Shown here piece by piece: positions 34,809 through 44,639 of a stretch of 64,000 nt of DNA. The notes under the pieces are model-generated. The model searched no databases, was not told the DNA's origin, and worked only from the letters and a program-made list of their open reading frames with translations. The DNA is from Seonamhaeicola sp. ML3 (GTDB lineage: Bacteria > Bacteroidota > Bacteroidia > Flavobacteriales > Flavobacteriaceae): NCBI RefSeq assembly GCF_023273855.1, contig NZ_CP096884.1, positions 3,100,001 through 3,164,000 on the forward strand. Direction: 5' to 3'. Numbering within the stretch: the first letter of the stretch is position 1; every line of letters starts with the position of its first letter. A program made the position numbers and the translations under genes.

Positions 34809-35819
34809 TTAATCTAATGGTTCAATTATAACAGAATCAATTCTAATTTCTTCTTCACCATTGTTCCATAAAAAACCTTTATCATCGCTAGGAGTTCCAT
34901 CTCCACCAACACCTCTTATAACCAATGCTACACTAGTATTATTACCAGAGTTAAATGAATAATTGTACGTATTGTAACTTGTATTATCTGGATGATCTAT
35001 TACTTCTGTTAACAAATTATTATCTGTATTCTCCATTTGATCTACAGATCTGTACCCAAAATCATCTTGGGGGTATTCTGCTGCAGTAGCAAAATACATT
35101 GGGGTGTAACCATCTACATAACCTTGACCTGATAAAATTCTGGTTTCGAGTTGACTTGGGAAAGCACCACTTTCCTTGGCTTTCCAACCAGCAACAAATG
35201 TTATGGAATAATCTGTATTAGGAGAAATTTCGAACTCCTGATAGATTAAATCTTGCTCGTCATTATCAAACTTAAGAAGATTATCAGATCCACCATTACC
35301 GGAAGAAGATTCGCCTTGGGCTCCTAAGCTTCTATTGATCCAACCGGCACAAGCACAATCTGAACCTGAAGATTTAGGTTGCTTGTCAAAATCAGCATTT
35401 ACAATAACTGGTACAATTGCTGGTGGTGTTGGCGGCTCAACGACCTCTATGTCTAATGAGAAAGTACTTGTAACACCAAGCTTATCAGAAGCCGTAAGAG
35501 TTACTGTGTAAGTTCCTACAGATGGAAAAGTATTGGTTGCATCTTTTGTATTTGCTGAATTGCCATCTCCAAAATTCCAACTATAATCCGTTGCACTATT
35601 TGAAGTATTCGCAAATGTATATGTTAGATAATCCGCCGTAACTGTAGTCGAGAAACTAGCTGACGGAGGTGTAAGATCTGCTTTTGAATTTGCCTCGGGC
35701 AAATCATAAGATAAAGACTCAATTGTTGGATCACAAGACCACAGGCTAAAGGCAAAAATAGCAGCGATGGCCAACACAGACTTTGCTATGTTCTTTTTGA
35801 ATTTGCTCATTTTTTTCAT
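34809..35819 (-). CDS. PKD-domain surface lipoprotein, probable alginate-binding protein
   Basis: 336 residues. Lipoprotein signal (AIFAFSLWSCDPT), then one PKD domain (about 48-120, with YSWNFGDGNSANT and FPSVGTYTVTLTASD). A C-terminal 190-residue beta-sandwich-like module follows (VNADFDKQPKSSGSDCACAGWINRS...RIDSVIIEPLD). Proteins in this place after SusD usually act as surface glycan-binding proteins; binding of alginate is inferred from the operon. The 20-base gap to susD supports co-transcription. Confidence 0.75.
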   Translation of the reverse strand: MKKMSKFKKNIAKSVLAIAAIFAFSLWSCDPTIESLSYDLPEANSKADLTPPSASFSTTVTADYLTYTFANTSNSATDYSWNFGDGNSANTKDATNTFPSVGTYTVTLTASDKLGVTSTFSLDIEVVEPPTPPAIVPVIVNADFDKQPKSSGSDCACAGWINRSLGAQGESSSGNGGSDNLLKFDNDEQDLIYQEFEISPNTDYSITFVAGWKAKESGAFPSQLETRILSGQGYVDGYTPMYFATAAEYPQDDFGYRSVDQMENTDNNLLTEVIDHPDNTSYNTYNYSFNSGNNTSVALVIRGVGGDGTPSDDKGFLWNNGEEEIRIDSVIIEPLD

Positions 35820-35838
35820 ATTTCGTTAATTTAAAATA

Positions 35839-37272
35839 TTAGTAACCTGGGTTCTGAGACATCAGACCTTGGCTTAAGTTAATTTCTCTCTGTGGAATAG
35901 GCAATAATAAATCTGTTGATGAATACCCCAATCCATTATCAGCTGAAAACTGTGACAACACAGTTTCTGCTTGTCCTAAGCGGATTAAATCGAATAGCCT
36001 TTGGTTTTCAAATGCTAATTCTACTCGTCTTTCCAGTAGTAATTCTTCCACAGTTATTGTGCCATCTTCGTCATCATCTAAACCAGCACGGTTCCTTACT
36101 TCATTAAACGAAGTCAATGCATTAGAGCTTGAAGTCTCTGCAGCACCAGCCATAATGGCTTCAACATGCATTAATAATACATCTGCATATCTTAAAACAA
36201 TCCAATCATTACCAGCCAGCCTAGGGTCTCCCTCTTCGAATGTCTTTCCATCAGCCCCACCATCTTTACCATCCGGTAAGTACTTTGTAACTTGTCTTTG
36301 ACTAACTTGAAATGGGTCAATTCTATAAGAATACATTGCCCTATCTCCTCCAAAATTGTCTAGTGCCGCAGCAGCGTCTTGTGTAACATAATTTACACCC
36401 ACCGTTCTACCAACACCATTTAAAAACTCAGCAGAAAAGTTTTGACTATCTGCTGTTAAACCAGACTCGAAACCAATTGCAAAAATAATCTCATCATTTC
36501 TTTCGCTGTAGAATACATCATTGAAATTAGTCATTAAACTAAAACCACTCCCAATAATATCTTCACAAAGGCCTTGAGCGGCAGAATAATTTTTGCTGTG
36601 TGTTAGATATACTTTGGCTAAAAGCGCTTGAGCAGCAGCTTTAGATGCTCTAGTTTTATAGCTATTATCTAAACCTGCAACAGCCGTTTCTAAGTCACCC
36701 TCTATTAGAGAATAAATCTCTGAAACTGGTTGTCTTGTAAATTGTATTTCTTTATCAAGAGGCGTAATAACACTATCTATTAATGGTAAATCCCCAAATA
36801 ACCTAACCAAATTAAAATAAGCGTAAGCTCTAAGAAATTTAGCTTCGGCTTCAAATGCGGCTAATTGATCAGCGTTATCTATAACGCTTAAATTATCGAG
36901 TACGACGTTAGCTCTCATAATTACATTAAAGAAACTCCCATAATAGTTGGAAACTATACCATTGTTAGCTTCTACGTTATAAAACTCGAATTGAGCGGCT
37001 TCACCTTCTTGACTCTTTGTGCGTGTGTTATCACTTCGCATTTCGGTAAGATAGTATTCGAACTGAATAGCGTGTAAATCTTGTGTACTTGTGCTGTTAA
37101 TGCCTTGTATACCGTCGTATATAGAAATTAATGCTGTTTCTACCTCATCTGCGTTTTTGTAATAAGACGCCGATGTTATACCGGAACTAGGAATCGGATT
37201 CAAATAATCCTCACTACAAGATAAAATCACACCTGCTAGTAATATTATTATTATAAATTTTATGTTTTTCAT
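35839..37272 (-). CDS. SusD-like outer-membrane glycan-binding lipoprotein
   Basis: Forms the lid of the SusCD import complex and binds alginate oligomers. 477 residues with lipobox AGVILSCSEDYLNP. TPR-type helices (FEAEAKFLRAYAYFNLVRLFGDLPLI and SKAAAQALLAKVYLTHSKNY) and the C-terminal RagB/SusD signature FNEVRNRAGL...LLLERRVELAFENQRLFDLIRLGQ...LLPIPQREINLSQGLMSQNPGY. It follows the SusC gene by 25 bases, the canonical order. Confidence 0.95.
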   Translation of the reverse strand: MKNIKFIIIILLAGVILSCSEDYLNPIPSSGITSASYYKNADEVETALISIYDGIQGINSTSTQDLHAIQFEYYLTEMRSDNTRTKSQEGEAAQFEFYNVEANNGIVSNYYGSFFNVIMRANVVLDNLSVIDNADQLAAFEAEAKFLRAYAYFNLVRLFGDLPLIDSVITPLDKEIQFTRQPVSEIYSLIEGDLETAVAGLDNSYKTRASKAAAQALLAKVYLTHSKNYSAAQGLCEDIIGSGFSLMTNFNDVFYSERNDEIIFAIGFESGLTADSQNFSAEFLNGVGRTVGVNYVTQDAAAALDNFGGDRAMYSYRIDPFQVSQRQVTKYLPDGKDGGADGKTFEEGDPRLAGNDWIVLRYADVLLMHVEAIMAGAAETSSSNALTSFNEVRNRAGLDDDEDGTITVEELLLERRVELAFENQRLFDLIRLGQAETVLSQFSADNGLGYSSTDLLLPIPQREINLSQGLMSQNPGY

Positions 37273-37297
37273 GATAATATATTTTTAATCTGTCTTA

Positions 37298-40200
37298 TTA
37301 AAAGTCTAAGTTTAGTCCTAATGAAATTGTTCTAAATATTGGAGAACCAGCTCTTTGATAGCCGTAGTTTGTCGGGCTAGTTCTATCTAAAGACTCTGGA
37401 TTGAAACCAGTATAGTCACTAGCTGTTTTATACATTAAGTTTTGACCAGTAGCATATACCCTTAGATTGCTAATGTTTAACTTAGACAGGACATCTTTTG
37501 GAAAGTTATAACCAATGTTTACATTACGTAACGCTATGTATGAAGCGTCTTGGATAATATCATCAGTAAAAATCTTTTGCTTAATAAACTGTTGGTCTGG
37601 CGTAGTAGAGGTATTGAAATCTTGAGCACTATTAAAGTGATTGAATAAGTATTGATCTCCCATATTTCTTACCTCTGCACCATGAGAGCCCTGAAACATG
37701 AAACTAAAATCTACTGGACCAATTTTAAACTCGTTAATAAAACTCCAAATAAATTCTGGATATGGGTCTCCAAGAGGTGCTTTATCTTCATCGTCAATAA
37801 TACCATCTCCATTTAAATCTTTAACGTATACATCTTGTGCTTGAGCACCTATTGGATGATAAGCATTGTTTAGATTCTCTAAAGGAATATCTCTATCTAC
37901 AACCCAACCGTAGTAAGTAGAAATTGGGTATCCTTCTAGATTTATCCACTCTGCAGCTCTTTTTTCATCAATGTTTGTGATTTGTCCGTTAGAATCTGCA
38001 AAATCCACTAACGTATTTTTATTGGTTGTTACTAATATACCTGACTTCCAGTTGAAAGTTTCTGAAGAAATATTTCTTGTTCTTAACTCTATTTCGAATC
38101 CCTCGTTTTTAACTTCACCAAGGTTTACAAGAGCACTACTAAAACCTGTAGTGTATGAAATTGGATTGTTAAGCAACAACTGATCACTTGTTCTTTCATA
38201 GTAATCTACTGATCCCGTTATCCTATTGTTAAAGAACCCGAAATCAATACCAGGATTGAATTCAACCAGCCTTTCCCATTTAAGTTCAGGATTTGCAATG
38301 TTTAATGGAGAGAATCCAGAAACTACACTACCATCAATACTAGAAGTGGTAGCACTTAACAAAGCTAAATAAGGGTAAAAATCCACTAGAATATTACCTG
38401 TACTTAAGCTATTAGAAGTATTATTTCCATCTGGATCAATGCTACCTGTGTTTAGTCGGTCGTTACCAGTAACACCATAACTTGCTCTAAGTTTTAAGTT
38501 GCTAATAATCTCACTATCTTCCAAAAAGTCTTCATTAGAAATATTCCAACCTAGTGATGCAGCCGGGAAATTACCGTATTTATAATCAGATCCAAAAATT
38601 GAGCTTCCGTCTCTCCTAAAACTCAAGGAAGCTAAATATTTATTGTCATAGGCATAATTAATCCTAGACACATAAGAAATACCTTTTTTCTCCCATTCAA
38701 AAGCATCTGCAGCAGCTATTAAAGCAGCATTAGTTATCTGTTTAACGGCATCATTTGTATATCCTGTACCAGTAATGCTAGAGTTAGAAGCATCGGTATC
38801 TTCAAGAACAACACCAATAGTTGCACCTATATCGTGCTTTCCAATTATTTTGTTATAATTAAAGAAGTTGTCCCAAATAAAGTACATACTTCTTTGACTT
38901 ATTTCATCCATACGTGATGCGGCCGCACCATTTCTACTAGACAATACGCCTTGCCATCTGGTTCTTTTGGTATCTTGTATTGACCCAGATAACATAGTTC
39001 GGAAGTTTAAACCAGGAATAATAGAATAATCTCCATAAACACTACCAAAAAGTTTGAATTTTTTATCAAAACGTTCACGTTCTAAAACTTTAGCTGCTGG
39101 ATTAGTGTTAGAAGTGTTGCTGATATCGGTTCCTCCAGATGGTACCGGTGCGCCTAAGTCTAAATCATAATCATCGAAATGACGCTGTGTAGCATAATCT
39201 CCAATTTGGACATCTGGATATTTATAAAAGTTTACAAATTGAATGGTATGCTCATCATGATAAACCGGCAACCAGTTTGTTTGTCTATTAATATCGTGTG
39301 TAGAACCATCAAAACGTCTTCTAACAGTATACGAAGGGGTAAAACTTACACCTACTTTTAATTTATCGTTTAATTTACTATCAACCTTAAGTCTAGCCCC
39401 GTATCGTTTAAAATTATCCGTTAGCAAAACACCTTCATCATCAGAATAGTTAGCACTCATGGTATACTTAGTTATGGAGTTTCCTCCTCTAATTGAAAGT
39501 GAATGTGATGTTATAGTCCCACCGTCAAATATTACATCTTGCCAAGAGCGATCAATCCCTATAAGTTGTTTGTATCTTGTCCTATCTGATAGCACACCAT
39601 TAGCAGCCAATTCTGCCGCCGCAGTTTCTGCTATAGAAAATGTATAAGGATCACTATGCCTTGCCTCTTTAAAGCCAACAAATGTGCTGTAGTTAAAACG
39701 TGTTTTTCCTTCCACACCCTCTTTCATGGTAATCATTATAATACCATTAGATCCTTTAGACCCATAAATTGATGATGATGCAGCATCTTTCAATATTTCA
39801 AACGAAGCTACATCGTTCATATTTAAGGAACTTAAAAAATCTGAGTCTACAATTACTCCATCAACAACAATCAAAGGGGTAGAGTCTCCTGCCATTGATC
39901 CCACACCTCGAATTGTAATTGTGGGAGCAGCACCAGCAGAACCATCGGTAGCTTGAATATTAACACCAGAAACTTGCCCTACTAAGGCATCATCTACCCT
40001 TGCTACAGGAATTTGTTCCAAATTCTCGTTAGTAACTTTTGAAATAGAACCGGTTAGGTGAGATTTCTTTTGGGTACCATAACCTACTACCACAACTTCA
40101 TCAAGTTGTGCAAGGTCTTCGGATAATGAAACGTTTATTGTTAATTGATCCCCAACAATAATAGTCTGACTTTTAAAACCAACATAAGAAAATTGTATTA

Positions 40201-40411
40201 CATCACCTTTGTTGACTTGAATTTCGTAATTTCCATCGAAATCTGTAGTCGTTCCTTTGTTGGACTTTACAACAATAACATTTACACCAGGAATTGGAAT
40301 ATTATTTGAGGTAGACACTACAGTACCTTTTACAGTAATTCCATTCTGTGCAATTAAAACAGTATTGAAAATCAATACTGCAATAAGAGTTAGCTTAAAT
40401 TTTAGATTCAT
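37298..40411 (-). CDS. SusC-like TonB-dependent transporter
   Basis: Outer-membrane importer of alginate oligosaccharides, 1037 residues. Signal peptide to about residue 21, an N-terminal carboxypeptidase-like domain (GTVVSTSNNIPIPGVNVIVV...FDGNYEIQV), a TonB box/SusC signature (LDEVVVVGYGTQKKSHLTGSI), the plug domain with IRGVGSM and the 22-strand barrel ending in FRTISLGLNLDF. First gene of its operon, with a leader of about 310 bases from the predicted start near 40725. Confidence 0.96.
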   Translation of the reverse strand: MNLKFKLTLIAVLIFNTVLIAQNGITVKGTVVSTSNNIPIPGVNVIVVKSNKGTTTDFDGNYEIQVNKGDVIQFSYVGFKSQTIIVGDQLTINVSLSEDLAQLDEVVVVGYGTQKKSHLTGSISKVTNENLEQIPVARVDDALVGQVSGVNIQATDGSAGAAPTITIRGVGSMAGDSTPLIVVDGVIVDSDFLSSLNMNDVASFEILKDAASSSIYGSKGSNGIIMITMKEGVEGKTRFNYSTFVGFKEARHSDPYTFSIAETAAAELAANGVLSDRTRYKQLIGIDRSWQDVIFDGGTITSHSLSIRGGNSITKYTMSANYSDDEGVLLTDNFKRYGARLKVDSKLNDKLKVGVSFTPSYTVRRRFDGSTHDINRQTNWLPVYHDEHTIQFVNFYKYPDVQIGDYATQRHFDDYDLDLGAPVPSGGTDISNTSNTNPAAKVLERERFDKKFKLFGSVYGDYSIIPGLNFRTMLSGSIQDTKRTRWQGVLSSRNGAAASRMDEISQRSMYFIWDNFFNYNKIIGKHDIGATIGVVLEDTDASNSSITGTGYTNDAVKQITNAALIAAADAFEWEKKGISYVSRINYAYDNKYLASLSFRRDGSSIFGSDYKYGNFPAASLGWNISNEDFLEDSEIISNLKLRASYGVTGNDRLNTGSIDPDGNNTSNSLSTGNILVDFYPYLALLSATTSSIDGSVVSGFSPLNIANPELKWERLVEFNPGIDFGFFNNRITGSVDYYERTSDQLLLNNPISYTTGFSSALVNLGEVKNEGFEIELRTRNISSETFNWKSGILVTTNKNTLVDFADSNGQITNIDEKRAAEWINLEGYPISTYYGWVVDRDIPLENLNNAYHPIGAQAQDVYVKDLNGDGIIDDEDKAPLGDPYPEFIWSFINEFKIGPVDFSFMFQGSHGAEVRNMGDQYLFNHFNSAQDFNTSTTPDQQFIKQKIFTDDIIQDASYIALRNVNIGYNFPKDVLSKLNISNLRVYATGQNLMYKTASDYTGFNPESLDRTSPTNYGYQRAGSPIFRTISLGLNLDF

Positions 40412-40571
40412 AATTTGTCTGTTTAGTTTAACTTGTTAAGTTATTTTAATGATTTGATTCCTATCTCAAATAGGAAAATCAATTTTTAGTTATTACTGAA
40501 CAAACACAGAACCTTCTAACAAATTTTTGTAATTTTGTAGAAGCACATTTTGTTCAGCAAATTTGTGTAAG
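40412..40571 (-). other. SusC mRNA leader, part before the start codon
   Basis: No gene. AT-rich leader between the conserved hairpin element and the SusC ATG. It includes two TTTGTTCAG-type stretches and no further strong hairpin. Confidence 0.5.
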
Positions 40572-40634
40572 TTTACTTCCCTCCGAAAAGAAGTAAAGAG
40601 TTTAAAAAGGATAGGCGTGCACCTGTCCTTTTTT
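40572..40634 (-). promoter_or_regulatory. Conserved leader hairpin before SusC (possible attenuator)
   Basis: On the minus strand AAAAAAGGACAGG pairs with CCTATCCTTTTT around TGCACG, and the T run makes it look like an intrinsic terminator about 95 bases into the SusC transcript. GGAGGGAAGTAAA (40572-40584) follows 31 bases later. The same loop and the same GGAGGGAAGTAAA occur before the MFS gene with another stem, which argues for a selected structure. Confidence 0.55.
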
Positions 40635-40696
40635 ATTTTGTGTCATTTGAAGTGTTAGATTTTAGAAGAGTTATACATTAATTTAGCTTTTGTCTA

Positions 40697-40735
40697 TTGG
40701 TTTTCCAAATTGGTTTACCAGTTTGGTTTTCCAAA
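40697..40735 (-). promoter_or_regulatory. Three tandem GntR-type operators at the SusC promoter
   Basis: Units starting at 40697, 40710 and 40723 repeat every 13 bp: TTGGTTTTCCAAA, TTGGTTTACCAGT, TTGGTTTTCCAAA. The middle one contains TGGTTTACCA. The unit at 40723 overlaps the -7 box at 40732-40739, so bound regulator would block initiation. Confidence 0.75.
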
Positions 40736-40761
40736 TATATGCTATTTTTTTGTTTAAACAA
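40732..40761 (-). promoter_or_regulatory. SusC operon promoter
   Basis: On the minus strand TTG (40761-40759), a 19-base spacer and TATATTTG (40739-40732) match the Bacteroidota consensus exactly. The predicted start is near 40725, inside the operator array. Confidence 0.75.
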
Positions 40762-40831
40762 ATTATTTTTTTGGATTTAAACCATTAATTTTTAGAAATG
40801 TAAGTGAATAGTTAATTAAGAAATCATCGCA

Positions 40832-41206
40832 CTACTTTTTATCTCCAAAATAAGACACCCCTCCTCCACTCAAAAAATCTTCTCTTACCGGACTAAACGT
40901 ATCAATTAACATCCCTTCTTCCAAACAAACAGCACTGTGCAATAGATTAGGCTCAATATATACGCCATCTCCAGCTTCTACAATTTGTTTTACGCCATCA
41001 ATTTCAAATTCAAATTTACCTGAAATACAATAGGTAGCTTGTGTATGGAAATGTTGGTGTGGAGAACCCAAGGCTCCTTTTTCAAATTTTACTTTTACCA
41101 TCATGATTTGGTTATCATAACCTAGGAACTTTCTAGAGACCCCTCCTCCAAGTTCCTCCCATTCCATATCTTTAGTGATAATGTATTTTTCGCTAAATCT
41201 TTTCAT
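40832..41206 (-). CDS. kdgF: KdgF-like cupin (unsaturated uronate ring-opening)
   Basis: Converts cyclic 4,5-unsaturated monouronate, the product of exolytic lyases, to linear DEH. Start chosen at 41206 (MKRFSEKYIITKDMEWEEL), which leaves 5 bases after the PL17 stop; the Met at 41248 would overlap that gene. The 124-residue single-cupin fold shows the metal ligands H-Q-H-F-H (SPHQHFHTQATY), Glu/Gln in SGKFEFEIDG and a late His in EPNLLHSAVCLEEG. This matches KdgF in size and in its position next to alginate lyases. Confidence 0.88.
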   Translation of the reverse strand: MKRFSEKYIITKDMEWEELGGGVSRKFLGYDNQIMMVKVKFEKGALGSPHQHFHTQATYCISGKFEFEIDGVKQIVEAGDGVYIEPNLLHSAVCLEEGMLIDTFSPVREDFLSGGGVSYFGDKK

Positions 41207-41211
41207 TGTGC

Positions 41212-43497
41212 TTAATTTAAGTTTATAAATGTATAAGGCCCTTTCCATATGTATTTGATATCTTCTGAAGAAAGGGTATGTTCTTTGTTGACTTCATTAT
41301 TTTCATTAGAAATAAAGAAGAGTTTTTGTTTACCGTTAGTCATCTCAATTTTAACACCTGAATATTTCATCGAATTATGAGTTACTTCAATTGTTTTGAC
41401 ATTACTATAGGCATTCAATGCGAATTCGGATACAGGACTGTAAGTTCCATGAGACTCGATTGTGGATACAAACAAGGCATCTTTAGTGTTTTCTTTCCTA
41501 AGGGTTAAGGTAGGTTCATTTCTTAGGTTATAATCTGGATCATTAGCACCTATTCTACCAAAAATGATATCATCACCTTTTGAAGTAATTGCCGTATAGG
41601 TATAAAACTTATTATTTAGTAACCAATTCAATTTTACATTGGCCCCATCAGCTTTAGCCATTGCTTCTTTGTATAAATGTTGATAGCCATTATTTTTGCC
41701 AAGAACTTCTGGAGATTCAAGTTTTGAATACTCAAAATTAGTTTGCATAATCTGTCCTAAATAATAAAATGGTAAATCATACTGATTAGAAGTTTTAGAT
41801 GTAGCTCGCATGATATCTAAAACAAATGGATTGTCATAATCTTCATCCTTGATAGTTACAATGGTTCTTTGAAGCTGAGTTCCAGGATAAGCATTATTAT
41901 CTTTAGCACTGGCTACTTGAAGGTTTTCATCATTACAACTAAAAATGTACTTTTTAGAATGGTGTTTACTACCAATATCATACTTGCCTTGAAAATGCGA
42001 TGTTTCGTTTTGGACTATTGTATTGTGCGCAACGGTCTGTTTTGCCCAAGTTTTATTTTCCTTTAAATAGTTACCGCCGCCTTTTTGTTCGATATTTACG
42101 TAGCGAGCTAAACCGTAATCCTGAACTACTTCATCTCCTTGGTCAAATAAGGCATAAGATAGCTTATCAAAATGTCCATGACTTAAACCATGCGCGGTGT
42201 ATTTATAAACCAACTCTAAATCACCACTTCTTATAACACCAACAGCACCTTGATTACCTTCTGGTCCGTCTGATAATTCAATTGACCTTTTATTGAAAGG
42301 TTTGCTCTTTCCTTCTTTGATGCCTAAAGCAACGGCTAAACCAGCATCATCTAAAGCTACTTTGCCTTGTTTTTCAGCTACACTGAGTAGTTCACGATTA
42401 TTACCTCCAAAATGATAAGCTATATCCACGGCAGACACCAAAGAACTTGAATAGTATGACATACCTTTTTGAGCGTCATTCAACAAGAAAAAATCACCAT
42501 TAACATTCGATAGGTTAATCAAAGCACTAACGCTTTTTATTAACACGCTATCTTTATAGTTAAATATTTTTAAATCTGGCCTTTTGTTTTGTAAGGCTTG
42601 AGCAAAAATTAAAAACGGATATGAAGCATAACGTTGGTAGTAAGGTCCCTCAGTAAAATAACCATCAGGAGAAAATGGTTCATAAAGATTAGCCAAGAAC
42701 CCCATTTTTCCATCTCTGTTAATATAGCCGCCATCATCGTCCTTCAAATTGGGGTCGATTTTGCCTTCCTTATAACCGTAAAGCGCTCTTTGCAATAAAC
42801 TGTCGTCATCCATAGCCAAAGCAATCATGCCTACAGCCGCATTTCCCCAGGTACTGTGGTTATGTACTCTGTTAAAAAACTTAGGGTTTTCTTTTGAAAT
42901 AAAATCCGCAAATGGTCTGAATAAATCTGTTTCTAAGGTAAGGCGTTCGGCTTCTGTTAAATAATCATAGATACAATCGTAAGCCTGACTCGTGTATACC
43001 AACCAGTTAGAATCGTTTAGGCATTGCCAGAACAGTTTTCCTCTGGCATATGAGCGTGGTTTAGGATGAATGGGTAACGTTGGATACATTTTAGCATACT
43101 CAAATAGCATATCCCTGACGTATTTGGCATAGGCTTCTTCTTCTAAGATCTGGAATAAAACCCCTGCTTTTTGCATTACGAAAAAGTTCTTCTTGTGGCG
43201 TTCGTGGGTATAACCTCCAGAATAATCTTTTGGGATTGGAACTTGAATGCCATTTTCGATTTCGATATCTATTTCAGCTTTAACTTCTGCCAATGTAGTA
43301 TCAAATATTGGTATGTTCCCCAGGTTAGCCTTAATGTTTTTAACACCTTGCTCTGTTAGGATTAAGCAAGGGTGACCAGTATTGGAAAGATTACTTTCTT
43401 TTGGACTTTTTGTACAAGAAACCATAAAGATTGATGCAAGTGTTAGCAGTAAACTTGTTTTAAAATAAAACCCTATTTTTTTAAGCATATAATCCAT
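41212..43497 (-). CDS. PL17 exolytic oligoalginate lyase, lipoprotein
   Basis: Degrades alginate oligomers to unsaturated monouronate. 761 residues; Met at 43488 is an alternative start. Lipobox in SIFMVSCTKS. The alpha/alpha toroid part carries FFNRVHNHSTWGNAAVGM (Asn/His pair) and the catalytic tyrosines in YFTEGPYYQRYASYPF. The heparinase II/III-like beta part has the metal-binding LSHGHFDKLSY and THGL. Periplasmic or inner-facing outer-membrane location is likely. KdgF, which uses its product, follows directly, indicating pathway coupling. Confidence 0.93.
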   Translation of the reverse strand: MDYMLKKIGFYFKTSLLLTLASIFMVSCTKSPKESNLSNTGHPCLILTEQGVKNIKANLGNIPIFDTTLAEVKAEIDIEIENGIQVPIPKDYSGGYTHERHKKNFFVMQKAGVLFQILEEEAYAKYVRDMLFEYAKMYPTLPIHPKPRSYARGKLFWQCLNDSNWLVYTSQAYDCIYDYLTEAERLTLETDLFRPFADFISKENPKFFNRVHNHSTWGNAAVGMIALAMDDDSLLQRALYGYKEGKIDPNLKDDDGGYINRDGKMGFLANLYEPFSPDGYFTEGPYYQRYASYPFLIFAQALQNKRPDLKIFNYKDSVLIKSVSALINLSNVNGDFFLLNDAQKGMSYYSSSLVSAVDIAYHFGGNNRELLSVAEKQGKVALDDAGLAVALGIKEGKSKPFNKRSIELSDGPEGNQGAVGVIRSGDLELVYKYTAHGLSHGHFDKLSYALFDQGDEVVQDYGLARYVNIEQKGGGNYLKENKTWAKQTVAHNTIVQNETSHFQGKYDIGSKHHSKKYIFSCNDENLQVASAKDNNAYPGTQLQRTIVTIKDEDYDNPFVLDIMRATSKTSNQYDLPFYYLGQIMQTNFEYSKLESPEVLGKNNGYQHLYKEAMAKADGANVKLNWLLNNKFYTYTAITSKGDDIIFGRIGANDPDYNLRNEPTLTLRKENTKDALFVSTIESHGTYSPVSEFALNAYSNVKTIEVTHNSMKYSGVKIEMTNGKQKLFFISNENNEVNKEHTLSSEDIKYIWKGPYTFINLN

Positions 43498-43546
43498 TTT
43501 TAATTTTTCTTGTTAATACCTTAGGTACGCTACTGTATTGAAATAT

Positions 43547-44575
43547 TTATTTTGTTCCATGATTCAAAGTTCCATGTTTAAACCAAACTTCTGCATAACT
43601 TCCATTTTCGTATTGTTTAGCAATATCACCATGGTAAGTTTCAGAATTGGTAGATTTTCCATTAGCTTGATTATAAGCACCTTGTTTAAAGAATTGTAAT
43701 TCTCCAGCATAGGCACTATCACGTTCAACACCAACGCGTCGTTTCGACGAATACCATTCTAATACTTGTTGAGGAACATCTGACTCTTTAGCAAAATCTG
43801 ATTTTAACAAGTTTTTTACAAAAGTTTTTGTTTGATGGCCTTCACTTTTAAAAGTCAAAGTCATTACACCTTTATGTACATTAACTTCATAGCTAAATTC
43901 TTCGCCTAATGTTATACCGTCAGTGGGTTCTTCTGGATAAATATCTACTCCTTTGCCAAGCACAGAAAAATCATGTCCCCAAACCGCAGTAGAAAAATCC
44001 CAGCGGCCATCATTATCACCTTCTGTATTGATTTCATAATTCCAAAAAACAGAGCCTTTGTTGTGTCCTGGAAATTTCTTGTAATAGATTTTTAAAGGTT
44101 CATTTTCATGTCCTTCGTCACTGTGTATTTGCCCAACAACGACAGAATAAGATGAGCGAGCATTGGCGTCACCAGTTGTTGACACATGCATTACTTTAAG
44201 AGAACCTGTTAGTTTACCACCTTCTTCTGGTATCCAACGACGTTTTTCACCTAACTCAGTTCTAGTGTTGCTTGAATTTGGCGAAGTTATTCCTGAATTT
44301 GGAGTCTTATAAACTACCCAATTGGTTTCTCCATCTTTTTCAACATAAAAGAAACCTTCTTTTTCATAGTTAATCAGCGAATCAGAACGAGTACCATCTC
44401 CTAAAAGGATTTGCCATTTATCCATAAATGGTATGACGTCATTCGGATACGTTACTTTTTGTGTCTCTTCTGATAAATCAGCTGCCTTTGTTTTATGCTT
44501 GCAGGCATTGAAAACTGAAATGAAGCTTATTAATAAAAATATATGGAATATAGCTTTAATAGCTTTTGTTCTCAT
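43547..44575 (-). CDS. PL7-family alginate lyase, lipoprotein (exolytic subtype likely)
   Basis: 342 residues, lipobox SVFNACKHK. PL7 elements are diverged from the two tandem paralogues: SNTRTELGEKRRW (Arg), VVGQIHSDEG (Gln/His) and LQFFKQGAYNQA (Lys/Tyr). Extra loops such as YYKKFPGHNKGSVFWNYEI and a C-terminal tail distinguish it. I judge it close to the PL7 subfamily 5 type of exolytic lyases known from marine Flavobacteria, but this is from recall, not a search. It lies 49 bases after PL17 in coordinates, in the same operon. Confidence 0.82.
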   Translation of the reverse strand: MRTKAIKAIFHIFLLISFISVFNACKHKTKAADLSEETQKVTYPNDVIPFMDKWQILLGDGTRSDSLINYEKEGFFYVEKDGETNWVVYKTPNSGITSPNSSNTRTELGEKRRWIPEEGGKLTGSLKVMHVSTTGDANARSSYSVVVGQIHSDEGHENEPLKIYYKKFPGHNKGSVFWNYEINTEGDNDGRWDFSTAVWGHDFSVLGKGVDIYPEEPTDGITLGEEFSYEVNVHKGVMTLTFKSEGHQTKTFVKNLLKSDFAKESDVPQQVLEWYSSKRRVGVERDSAYAGELQFFKQGAYNQANGKSTNSETYHGDIAKQYENGSYAEVWFKHGTLNHGTK

Positions 44576-44639
44576 TTTATAGTTAATCGTTATTAAGTTT
44601 TTTCAAATCTCGACAACATGGAAATCTTCTACGATACAA

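Noticed and set aside
37298-40411. SusC homologue as part of a conjugative transposon
   Set aside because: Neighbours are lyases and uronate catabolism genes under a shared operator; no mobility genes lie within the locus.
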